DNA of 64,000 bases, from assembly GCF_900090195.1 (NCBI RefSeq), contig NZ_LT607803.1, positions 5,854,229 through 5,918,228 of the forward strand. Reading direction: 5' to 3'. The notes beneath the pieces were generated by a model that was given only the letters and a program-made list of their open reading frames with translations, had not been told where the DNA came from and did not search any database. Made by a program: the position numbers and the translations under genes. The stretch is from Variovorax sp. HW608. GTDB lineage: Bacteria; Pseudomonadota; Gammaproteobacteria; Burkholderiales; Burkholderiaceae_C. Shown in pieces: positions 32,812 to 40,987 of the stretch. How positions within the stretch are numbered: position 1 is the stretch's first letter; every line of letters begins with the position of its first letter.

Positions 32812-33475
32812 CTAGGCGAACGATGCCCAATGCGAGCAGCGTCTGGCCTCCGATCAGCACCAAGCCGCCCAGCCCGTCGACCTGTCCGCGACTTGCGCTG
32901 CGGTCGAACTTCGAGAACACCGCGAACGAGTACAACCAGAGGGCCGCGGGGATCAACACGCTGATCCAGAAGTTCGAGCGCCAGCCGAACCAGTCGGTGA
33001 ATCCGCCCCCCAGAAAGGTACCCAGGGCACCGCCGAGTCCGCCCATGGCCGCCAACAATCCCAGGGCCCTGTTGCGCTGCTCGCCCTCGAACGTGGCCAG
33101 AATCAGCGCCAGTCCGGCCGCCGCAGAGAGGGCCGATCCGAGTCCCTGGACGGCACGTCCTGCAATCAACAGTTCTGGTGTCCGCGCCAGCGCTGACACC
33201 GAGGACCCGATCGCGAGCACCAGCAGGCCGGCCTGAAAGATCCGCGTGCGCCCCAGAAGATCGGCGATTCGTCCCGCGGTGAGAAGGGCGCCTCCGAAGA
33301 CTGTCAGATATGCATTGGCAATCCACGATTGGCCGGTTTCGGAAAAATGAAGCTCTCCCGCGATGGTCGGGACGATGACGTTGATGATGGAAGCGTCCAC
33401 GATCAACAGCAGTTGCGTGGTTGCCAGGAGAAGCATCAGTTTTTTGAACATCGGTGTACCGTCGGCAACCATGGG

Positions 33476-34933
33476 TCATTCCTTCTTCAATGCCTTGTTC
33501 GCGAATCGCGCGAGTTCCTCAAGCCGACCCGCTTCCGTCATCTGCCCAAGATAGACATGCGGTGCCCCTTGGTAGAACTGCTCGTAGTGCGCGTGGCGAG
33601 CTCCAAACTCGGTGGACGTGACATCCCAGACAAGCTTCAACAGACGCGCACGCTCGATGGGATCGGTCTCCCTCGTGACCCAGTAGGACTTCAATGCGTC
33701 GCCGATTTCGGGTAGTTCGAAATCCGATAGGGAGACAGGCAGATTGATCAGGCTGCCACCGCAGAACATGCGGAGTTCGTGGATGAATTTCGGATAGACC
33801 TCTGCGGCGAATATCCGTTGCGCATAAGTCGCATGACGATTCGGAGTCACGCAGCTGGTTTCTCCAGGGTGCCTTTCGTGGTCCCGCTCGGCTCCCAGAG
33901 CGATCGATTTCGCGAGTTGAGCGTATCCGACCAGCCTTCCCAATGACCCTCGCACTTCAGGAACGGACAGCGAGTCATTGGAGCGAACAACGAGGTAGGC
34001 CAAGCCGGCAAGGAATTCGAGCTTCTTGTAGAAGCGGATCGACGCCTGATGCGCCATGCAGGCATAGGCCGGCGTGCTCCACCAGATTCCCGATGTGCTT
34101 CTTGTGTCTCGGTAGGTCAAAACGCGCTCCCACGGAACGAATGCATCCTTCATGACGAGGATGGCATCGTTCTCGTCGAATGCTGCGGACAGTGGTGCGT
34201 CTTCGACGTTGGCAGTCGAATACGATGTGCGCGAAATCAGGCGCACGCCCGGCGTTGCAGGCCGAACGCAGAACGTCAACGCGTAGGCTTTGTCGCTCGG
34301 ATGAAGGGGTTCTATGCTGCCGACGATGATCTCGTCGGAATAGATGGCCGCTGTGCCGACGCCTTTGACTCCCGATACGAAGATCCCGGCATCGGTCTCC
34401 CGAACAGCGCGGACGCCGATGTTCGTTTCGGCCCCGGGTTGTTCGGATAGCGGTTTCGAGCGATCTCTCTTGATGTTCGTCAGCGTGAAGGAAATGAAGA
34501 GGTTTCTCTCCCTCATCCTCCGATGCATTGATTGAAGATTTGATCGCGCGTCGAAATGCTCAGAGCGAAAGGCATCGGGCGCAGCGGCGAACCCTGACAT
34601 GCCTGCAGCAATATAGTCGGGAGTACGGCCCAGGAAACCGAAGCTTGTTTCGCACCATGCTGCATGCAGCAAATGCTTGTCTGCCAGTTCCTCGCTATTC
34701 CTGCATGGACGGAATGCCTTGAACTCGGGCTCGGGTGGAACTCCTGCATCGGCAGGCGTGGCATAGAAGATGTCTCTGTGCTGCGCATCAGCTGCTTGAT
34801 CGTAGAGCGAGGCAAACGCCAGGGCACGCCGAAAGGCTTTTGTGCGCGTCACGGATCCAACCTTTTCCGCACCCAGCCAAACAACCCGGTCATCGGAGAT
34901 CTCGTCGAGATACTGCCTTCCAGTTCTGATCAT
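33476..34933 (-). CDS. HpaB-type FADH2-dependent monooxygenase
   Basis: Member of the 4-hydroxyphenylacetate 3-hydroxylase large-subunit family (485 aa), acyl-CoA-dehydrogenase-like fold, using reduced flavin supplied by a partner reductase to hydroxylate phenolic or indolic substrates. The N-terminus MIRTGRQYLDEISDDRVVWLGAEKV is the family start; the C-terminal part ends with the conserved FGARHAHYEQFYQGAP block. The ATG at 34933 overlaps the FAD-monooxygenase stop by ATGA; an ATG four codons earlier is also possible. No flavin reductase is present in the cluster. The frame is intact, although neighbours on both sides are broken. Confidence 0.86.
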   Translation of the reverse strand: MIRTGRQYLDEISDDRVVWLGAEKVGSVTRTKAFRRALAFASLYDQAADAQHRDIFYATPADAGVPPEPEFKAFRPCRNSEELADKHLLHAAWCETSFGFLGRTPDYIAAGMSGFAAAPDAFRSEHFDARSNLQSMHRRMRERNLFISFTLTNIKRDRSKPLSEQPGAETNIGVRAVRETDAGIFVSGVKGVGTAAIYSDEIIVGSIEPLHPSDKAYALTFCVRPATPGVRLISRTSYSTANVEDAPLSAAFDENDAILVMKDAFVPWERVLTYRDTRSTSGIWWSTPAYACMAHQASIRFYKKLEFLAGLAYLVVRSNDSLSVPEVRGSLGRLVGYAQLAKSIALGAERDHERHPGETSCVTPNRHATYAQRIFAAEVYPKFIHELRMFCGGSLINLPVSLSDFELPEIGDALKSYWVTRETDPIERARLLKLVWDVTSTEFGARHAHYEQFYQGAPHVYLGQMTEAGRLEELARFANKALKKE

Positions 34934-36186
34934 TCCTTGATCCATTTGTATGGGGACGTCTTGTTAACGATCGCTTGCGTGACGCTTGTGAGGTTGGCGT
35001 ACTCCAGCACGATCTCCAGGCGCTCTTCGCAGGGAAACGCAATGTCCAGTGGCGTCTCGTTCCGCTGGCGTCGATCCGCCGCGATGTCGACCACGACTTC
35101 CGGTCCACTTCTACGATTGGCCCGTTGGATCGCCTGAACAGTCGGCATTCGATCCTTCTCGAACGCAGCAAGCGCGGTAGACCAGCGGTCGGAGATAGCC
35201 AAGTACTGCGCCAAGGCGACTGCGTCCACAATTGACTGCGTGGCCCCGTTGGACCCTATGGGGTACATGCCATGAGCGGCGTCGCCGATGAGGGCAATGT
35301 CGGCACCGTTGGACCATGTCGGAAGAGGATCGATATCCACCAAGGGGTACGCGTAGGCATCCTCGCTGGCGCAAATGGCCCGCTCGGGATGTATTCCCTT
35401 GAGCGACCAATCCTTGAACTTCCTACTGATCTCGCGGGGCGAAGCGGGGATATTCCAATTGCCGAGCGGATGATGGGATTGCGCGAGGTCAGGGATCGAT
35501 GCGGCCCAGTTGACGTGGGTCCGTCCCTCACGTTCATTGACAAACATCGGATAGATCACGAACTTGCACGTGCCGTCCCCCGCGATATACATCGTCCTGT
35601 TGTCGAGCAACGCGTCGCTCCAGAGCGATCCCCGGTAGACGGTCGTCGGTACCACGCGTAGAGGGGCCAGATCCGGAAACAGCGCCTGTCGCACGGCGGA
35701 GCGGATTCCATCTGCACCAACGATCAGATCAGCGCTGAACGCCTTGCCGTCCGCGCACAGGGCCAGCAGTTCGCCCGACCGGCGCCGGATTCCGGTCACG
35801 GTCGTGTCTTCTACCCACACCGCCTCGCCGCAACGTTCGACGACGGCCTGAAAGAGCGTGCGGTGAAGATGAGAGCGAGAGATCGACAACTGAGGCGAGG
35901 CGAATCCCGCGCTTCGACCCTTCGGCTCGCTCCAGATCAGGAGTCCGTCCCAAGTCGCGTAGTTCAGTCGAGCAAGTTGTACGCTGAGCGGCTCAAGTGC
36001 ATCGAGCAGTCCGAGTTCGGCCAATTCCTTGCTGGCCAGCGGGAGCACGTTGATCCCCGATCCAGCCTGGCGAAGCGACTTGGATCGTTCGAGGATCGTG
36101 AACGACTTGATGCCGCGGACTTGCAGTGCCAGGGCGAGGGTCAGCCCTGCAATACCTCCGCCGACGATGAGAATGCGGCATTTCAT
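34930..36186 (-). CDS. FAD-dependent monooxygenase (PHBH fold)
   Basis: Class A flavoprotein monooxygenase (418 aa). Rossmann motif ILIVGGGIAGLTLALAL (about 5-21), DG motif LIVGADGIRSAVRQALF (about 153-170), and GD motif IALIGDAAHGMYPIGSNGATQSIVDA (about 298-323). Relatives hydroxylate aromatic rings with NAD(P)H. It is coupled to the HpaB-type gene downstream and starts 14 nt after the PrnB-like gene stop. Two successive oxygenases after a PrnB-like enzyme suggest stepwise oxidation of an indole or arylamine. No frame damage seen. Confidence 0.9.
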   Translation of the reverse strand: MKCRILIVGGGIAGLTLALALQVRGIKSFTILERSKSLRQAGSGINVLPLASKELAELGLLDALEPLSVQLARLNYATWDGLLIWSEPKGRSAGFASPQLSISRSHLHRTLFQAVVERCGEAVWVEDTTVTGIRRRSGELLALCADGKAFSADLIVGADGIRSAVRQALFPDLAPLRVVPTTVYRGSLWSDALLDNRTMYIAGDGTCKFVIYPMFVNEREGRTHVNWAASIPDLAQSHHPLGNWNIPASPREISRKFKDWSLKGIHPERAICASEDAYAYPLVDIDPLPTWSNGADIALIGDAAHGMYPIGSNGATQSIVDAVALAQYLAISDRWSTALAAFEKDRMPTVQAIQRANRRSGPEVVVDIAADRRQRNETPLDIAFPCEERLEIVLEYANLTSVTQAIVNKTSPYKWIKE

Positions 36187-37106
36187 GGCTGCGTCCTACG
36201 TCAGTGGATCGACGCCCGGTGCTCGCCCAGGACGCTGTGCTCGCTCTGAATCGTCAGGTCGATGATTTCCTTGAGCAAACTGACTGGGGCTCCGCCGCTT
36301 CCTTGTTCATACCGCCGGATCTCGGGCGCATAGGCCTTGCGGGCGATCCCCAGATGGCGACCCCGAAAAGCCTTGAGGGTCTTCAAGAGTCTGGCAATGC
36401 TGCTGGCGGTGCCAAGAAGGTTGCAGTCTTGAGCCATCTCCGGGTCGGCCATGTACTGTCCAAGCCGCGAAACAAGTGACTGGGCTGCCCCGAACTGCTC
36501 GTAGTAGATGCGCCATGGTGGCAGGCAGTAAGGAACGGATTCATCCAAGAATCGCCGGTAGTTTTCGCTGGACCGGTCTGACGCCCAGACGCAGAGGTCC
36601 ATCAACCAAAGCGGGACCTGTGCGGCCGCCGGGCCGAGGTAGGCCCGCCCGCCGATCTTGACGTCCTCGAAATAGGGCCGCAGTGTTTGGGCGAAGAAGG
36701 CTGGGGAAACGTTCTGCACCACGCCGTCAATGGACTCCACCATGCTCGTGGCCATGCTGTGCAGACTGTCGACAAGCGGGGCACAGCGCGCATCCCTTGG
36801 ACTCATTTCGCGCAGGCTGGCGCTGACGCAGAGCGATGCGCTCAGGCTGGGGAACACCTTCACGATGGAGGCCTGCAGCAATCTTTCCTGAGGATCGCAG
36901 GTGTACGCGCGGCGGCGAGGCCCGTCCGGATTCCATGACGTGTAATGGAGCACGGTGTCCCGGGGTACCATTTCGCAGAGTCCGCCGAGTTGCAGCAGCA
37001 GGGGCTCGATCTGCGGCACGACTGTTAAAGGTTCGACGCCGTGCCTCTTCAGCGATCCGAGCACCAAGCCGACGTCTCTCATTGCAGCCAGCGCCACAGC
37101 CTCATA

Positions 37107-38231
37107 CCAATTTGCGTTCAATAGATTAGATATCATGTCTGTCCACGTACTTCAAGGAGTCGTGGATGAAGAGTCTGATCGTTGGGGATAAGGCGACCGT
37201 GATGCGCTTGGCAGAACGGCTCAAGCAAGCCGACAGCCATGCGCAGTACCAGCGCATCCAGTGCGTGCTGATCAGGGCCACGCTGGGCAGCTCGGCCGCG
37301 CAGATTGCACAGTTGCTGGGTTGGTCAACCACCACCGTGCATGTGATGCACTCTCGATGGGCCAAGGAAGGTGATGCCATCTTCGATCTTCGAGGCCGCG
37401 GTGGCAGACACCACCAGCATTTGAGCGCCGAACAGGAGCAGGAGTTGCTGGCACCCTTCGTCGAACGCGCACAGGCAGGCGGGATGTTGACGGTAGCTGA
37501 GATCCAGCAGGCCTACCAGAAGCAACTCGGCAAGGCGGTGGCGCCCTCGACGATCTATCGGCTGCTCGACCGTCACGGCTGGCGCAAGGTCGTGCCCCGG
37601 CCCCGGCATCCCAAGGCGGACGTCGCGGCACAGGCCGCCTTTAAAAAAACTCCGCCGCCAGGTACGCCAAGAGGTCGTGCGCCAGGCTGAACAAGGTCGC
37701 GCGGTGCGGCTGATGTTCCAGGACGAGGGGCGATTCGGATTGCTGGGCACGCCGCGTCGCTGCTGGGCGCCACACCGCATTCGACCTGTCGTCGGCGCTC
37801 GCCTGGAGCGCAAGTACATCTATGCCTTCAGTGCCGTCAGCCCACACGACGGCGTGATGGACAGCCTCGTGCTGCCCTGGGTGAACGCCGAGACCATGTC
37901 GCTATTCCTGGCCGAGGTCGCCCAGCGCCATGTCGAGGAATTCATCGTGATGGTCATGGACCAGGCGGGCTGGCATCTGGCAGGTCAACTCGCGGTCCCG
38001 GATCACATGCGACTGATCTACCTGCCTCCGTACAGCCCCGAACTCAACCCGGCCGAGCATCTGTGGGAGGCGATTCGCGAGGACTGCTTTGCCAACCATG
38101 TCTTCGCCAACCTCGACGCCGTCGAACGCGCCCTCACGACAGGGCTGGTGGCGCTCGAATCAGATCACGAGAGAACCCGATCGATGACCGGTTTCGATTG
38201 GATAACTTCTATATCTTTGAACGCAACTTAG
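37107..38231 (+). mobile_element. IS630-family insertion sequence
   Basis: 1125-bp element flanked by the TA dinucleotide expected for IS630 (37105-37106 and 38232-38233). Imperfect terminal repeats: CCAATTTGCGTTCAA at the left and, read inward from the right, CTAAGTTGCGTTCAA (13 of 15 match). The transposase stop codon TAG forms its last three bases. It sits inside the PrnB-like gene. Confidence 0.88.
37166..38231 (+). CDS. IS630-family transposase in two overlapping frames
   Basis: The first frame (37166-37690) encodes the helix-turn-helix part: MKSLIVGDKATVMRLAERLK..., IAQLLGWSTTTVHVMHSRWAKEG. The second frame, read from about 37644 to 38231, carries the DDE domain: LMFQDEGRFGLLG, IVMVMDQAGWHL and YLPPYSPELNPAEHLWEAIRE. 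They join at a run of seven A (37643-37649) after TTT; six A would put them in one frame. So either transcript/ribosome slippage makes the full enzyme, as in other IS630 elements, or a single A insertion has killed it. AAGGAG at 37153-37158 is the ribosome-binding site. Confidence 0.85.
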
Positions 38232-38539
38232 TATCAGAGTCAATCTCAAGATCGGCGAGCGCGCCGCAAAGCTTCGTGAGCAACCCCGACAGGTATCGCT
38301 GATCTCCTCGCGCATTGGCCTCTTGAACGGAAGCGATCGACTCGTCGAAGTCCAGTGGGTCAAGCGCTTGGACGGCTGTAGTTCCGTAGAACGAACTTGG
38401 ATTGAACTGTCGGATGCCAGACATCTCCTGCTCCAGAGAATTCTGGTGCCGAGGCTATAGGCGCGCCCCATCGTGCTCAACTAACTAGCGTCTTGGATTC
38501 ACTAGAAGTTGTCTAAGAATCAAATGGAGGGTGCCCTTG

Positions 38540-39492
38540 TCACCGGCGCGCGAGACGCGGGGCGCACTGCTTAAGAGGATCTTTTGATTGATGGGAGGAT
38601 CGGGAGTGAGAGCGAAGCGCAAGATACAGTCCCACTGCACTTTCAAACCCGACCCGATGAGCGATTTCGTCTCTCGTCAATCGAGTTGTTTTCAAAAGCT
38701 TTTCAGCTTCGGCGATCCTCAGTTTCGCGAGATATTGGGCAGGGGGGCATCCCATGGCTTGGCGGAACGCCAGGCTGAATGCGGACCTTGACATGCTCGC
38801 AGCGGCGGCCATCTTCGCGACGTTCGGACGCTCCCGGAACTTCATGTGCATGTAAAGCAGGGCGTTTGCGATTCGGTGGTCGTTCAGGTCGAAGTGCCCC
38901 GATCCCCGATCTGAACGGCATCAAGCGCAAGGCGCAAGCCCAGAACGTAGATCAGCTCCAGCCCCCGATGCAGAACGAAGCGCTTGTCCTCCTGAAAGTG
39001 CTCCACCTCCCGCAGCAAGCCCTCGAGCGCGCCCTGCAGAAGCGGCTCGGCTTCTATCTGGTGCTTCCTGATGACGATCGATTCCGGGAGCAGCTTGTAG
39101 ATGGGTGCTGCGGAATGGCTCTCGCAATAGAGTCCCGCGCACAAGAGGCCGGATGGACGACGGGTGCCCGGCACATCTACTTTGATGAACTGACCCTTTT
39201 CCCGGGCGGGGATGAATCTTTCAAGTGGTACCGAAATCTCCGTTTCGGAAGTACTTATGTGATGCGCGCTGCCGTGAGGGAATAGGGCGAGATCGCCTTG
39301 GTTCAGGAAGATTGGCTGTTCGCGCCCATTGCTTATTGTTAGTTTTCCGTCGGAGACGTAGTGGAACAGCGGGCAGGATTCGCGTGGCCCGGCGAGTGAC
39401 CAATTGCCGTTGATTTGCCACAAGCTGACGAAAGCGCTTTCCAGGCGAACGGGGCGGATGATCGCCGAGATCAGGTCTTCACTCAATTGCAT
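38540..39492 (-). pseudogene. AraC-family regulator with a frameshift
   Basis: Regulator gene of the oxidative cluster, broken between its two domains. The 5' frame (39492 to 38884) encodes an AraC-type cupin domain starting MQLSEDLISAIIRPVRLESAFVSLWQINGNW and ending ALDAVQIGDRGTST-stop. From about 38890-38910 the coding continues in another frame as HFDLNDHRIANALLYMHMKFRERPNVAKMAAAASMSRSAFSLAFRQAMG..., the AraC double helix-turn-helix. One base lost or gained in the run of four C at 38897-38900 (or the next at 38904-38907) would explain it. The extreme C-terminus also drifts from the family. Upstream of and co-oriented with the PrnB-like gene, so it probably once activated it. Confidence 0.8.
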
Positions 39493-39695
39493 GGCTCCTC
39501 CCCCTTTTTTGAAACGGGCCGCCGGCGGCACGGAGGTCAGCCGGCCAACTGGTGCTCCAGGTTCGATCGATCTCGATTCTTTCGGAAGGTTCGTGTTTCG
39601 GCCGGAAGCGCTCGAGTTCGGGGTGGGACGCACGCCTCCCGCCCCGAGTGGCGGATGCGGGCGGGACGGAGGGCCGCCATGCCAGAATCGTAGCC

Positions 39696-40172
39696 ATGCC
39701 CCTTCGTGCATCGCTCTCCGTCCGGCGCATGATCCGCGAGGACTGGGCCTGGATCTCGGAGTGGTTCCGGGACCCGGTGCTCGACCGCGAGCTGGGACCG
39801 CTCGACGGGGAGTGGCTCGAGTACGTCCTGGCCCGGACGGAAGGGGTCGAACTCGTGCTCCGGGGCGCGGACGGCCGCCCGGCGGCGCTGCTCGGCTGCG
39901 TGTGGGATTCCGCGGGTGTCGAGCACGGCATCACCGACATCGCCGTTGATCCGGCGCGCCGCGGCCAGGGCCTCGGGCGCCTGGCGGTCGAGGCGGCTCT
40001 CGCGTGGCCGGAGCACCCGCCGGCCGAGCGGTGGATCGCCTTCGTCGACCCGGAGAACCGCGCTGCATTCGGCTTCTTCACCGCGCTCGGCTGGGACCAC
40101 GAGGGGTGCGACGCGCTGATGGAGCGCTTCGCGTGGAGCCCGGCGCGCGGGGCCCGCATCGGTTCCGTCTGA
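39696..40172 (+). CDS. GNAT-family N-acetyltransferase
   Basis: GCN5-related acetyltransferase (158 aa). Start MPLRASLSVRRMIREDWAWISEWFRDP; acetyl-CoA pyrophosphate loop in IAVDPARRGQGLGRLAVEAAL (about 90-110), with R-x-x-G-x-G/A visible; C-terminal ENRAAFGFFTALGWDHEG is typical. Acceptor unknown. The longer open frame upstream is GC-rich shadow. It is the first ordinary gene to the right of the decayed oxidative cluster, divergent from the AraC pseudogene. Confidence 0.85.
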   Translation: MPLRASLSVRRMIREDWAWISEWFRDPVLDRELGPLDGEWLEYVLARTEGVELVLRGADGRPAALLGCVWDSAGVEHGITDIAVDPARRGQGLGRLAVEAALAWPEHPPAERWIAFVDPENRAAFGFFTALGWDHEGCDALMERFAWSPARGARIGSV

Positions 40173-40242
40173 TCGCTGCGAAGGGGCAAGCGGCGCGGGC
40201 AGGGCGGGCCAACGCGCCCTCGGGCATGATCGAACGCCTGCC

Positions 40243-40809
40243 ATGTCATTGCCACCACCTACTGCAGAGCGCGACCCGGTCCACGGGCGCACCATCACGA
40301 TCCGCGGCTACCGGCGCCGCGACGGCCTCTGGGACATCGAAGGCCAGCTGCGCGACGTGCGCGACCAGCATTTCGTCTTCCCGGGCGGCGAGCGGCCCGG
40401 CGGCGAGGCGATCCATTCGATGTGGCTGCGCGTCACCGTCGACTCGACCGCGCTGATCGTCGACGCGGTTGCCGCAACCGATGCCGCGCCGTTTCCCGAT
40501 GCCTGCGGCGGCATCGCACCCGACTATGCGCAGCTGATCGGCCTGCGCGTCGGCCCCGGCTTCAGCCGCCAGACCGCGCGGCTCTTCGGCGGTATCCGCG
40601 GCTGTACGCACATGTCGGAACTGCTTCGGACCATGGGCACCGGCGTGCTCCAGACGCTCGCCGGAACGAAGCTCGCGGTGTCGGACACGCACAAGCCCTT
40701 CCAGCTCGACGGCTGCCACGCGCTCGCGACCGATGGCCCGCGCGTGGCCGAGTTCTATCCGCGCTGGTATCGGCCCAAGAGCGAAGAGGCGCAAGCGCCC
40801 GGCGAATAG
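40243..40809 (+). CDS. DUF2889 domain protein
   Basis: Soluble protein of unknown function (188 aa), DUF2889 family: TITIRGYRRRDGLWDIEGQLRDVRDQHF at the start, WLRVTVDSTALIVDAVAATDAAPFPDACGGIAPDYAQLIGLRVGPGF in the middle, and GCTHMSELLRTMGTGVLQTLAG with conserved Cys-His. DUF2889 genes are often near aromatic-catabolism genes in betaproteobacteria, but no such link is shown here. Confidence 0.85.
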   Translation: MSLPPPTAERDPVHGRTITIRGYRRRDGLWDIEGQLRDVRDQHFVFPGGERPGGEAIHSMWLRVTVDSTALIVDAVAATDAAPFPDACGGIAPDYAQLIGLRVGPGFSRQTARLFGGIRGCTHMSELLRTMGTGVLQTLAGTKLAVSDTHKPFQLDGCHALATDGPRVAEFYPRWYRPKSEEAQAPGE

Positions 40810-40987
40810 CCTGCAACCAGTCGTCGGCCACCCGCCTGAAGATTCCCCGGTGTCGCGGGTTCATTGCGCGGCTTTCTCCAGAAGTTTCGATCGCACGCGA
40901 CAGTTCTTCGTCGTTTGTATTTCGGACCCCTCGGTCTATCTTGGCGGCGGCAAGGCACATTGCCACCCGACTTCAACCGAGGACTTC

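Larger units (their letters stand above)
30487..33472 (-). pseudogene. DHA2-type MFS exporter split by an IS1182-type element
   Basis: Major facilitator (drug:H+ antiporter, DHA2-like) gene cut in two by the element at 31261-32811. The 5' part (33472 to 32812) encodes FKKLMLLLATTQLLLIVDASIINVIVPTIAGEL and motif-C-like helices; the 3' part (31260 to 30487) encodes the second half ending RGGKDREPMPDG. Removing the element and one CTAG copy gives a single frame of 477 codons running ...ALGIVRLG-EAGISDRTV..., so the gene was whole until the insertion. The start at 33472 has AAGGA eight bases upstream and lies 3 nt after the HpaB-type stop, so this is the last gene of the oxidative cluster and probably its exporter. 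Confidence 0.9.
36201..38424 (-). pseudogene. PrnB-like heme enzyme split by an IS630-type element
   Basis: Homologue of monodechloroaminopyrrolnitrin synthase PrnB (DUF1864; indoleamine-dioxygenase superfamily heme enzyme acting on tryptophan in pyrrolnitrin synthesis). 5' part 38424-38232: MSGIRQFNPSSFYG... with ALDPLDFDESIASV and YLSGLLTKL. 3' part 37104-36201: AAMRDVGLVLGSLKRHGVEP, LLHYTSWNP-like HYTSWNPDGPRRRAYT, GGRAYLGPAAAQVPLW, and the likely heme-ligand region LKAFRGRHLGIARKAY followed by GSGGAPVSLLKEI. I recognised these from memory of PrnB. Without the element the gene would be about 365 codons (PrnB about 361), but the two halves are one base out of frame, so there is an extra indel besides the insertion. 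The 3' part alone could be read as a 311-aa protein from an ATG inside the IS, lacking about 60 N-terminal residues. Confidence 0.82.

Noticed and set aside
36201..37136. Complete 311-aa protein from the ATG at 37136
   Set aside because: The first residues up to NANW come from the IS630 end. The true N-terminus is beyond the element at 38424, so I call it a split pseudogene.
33476..39492. A true pyrrolnitrin (prnABCD) cluster
   Set aside because: Only the PrnB-like gene is related. No tryptophan halogenase, PrnC halogenase or Rieske PrnD is present.
39493..39711. N-terminal extension of the AraC gene to 39711
   Set aside because: The extra 73 residues are Pro/Gly/Arg-rich and overlap the GNAT start. 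The cupin domain begins cleanly at 39492.
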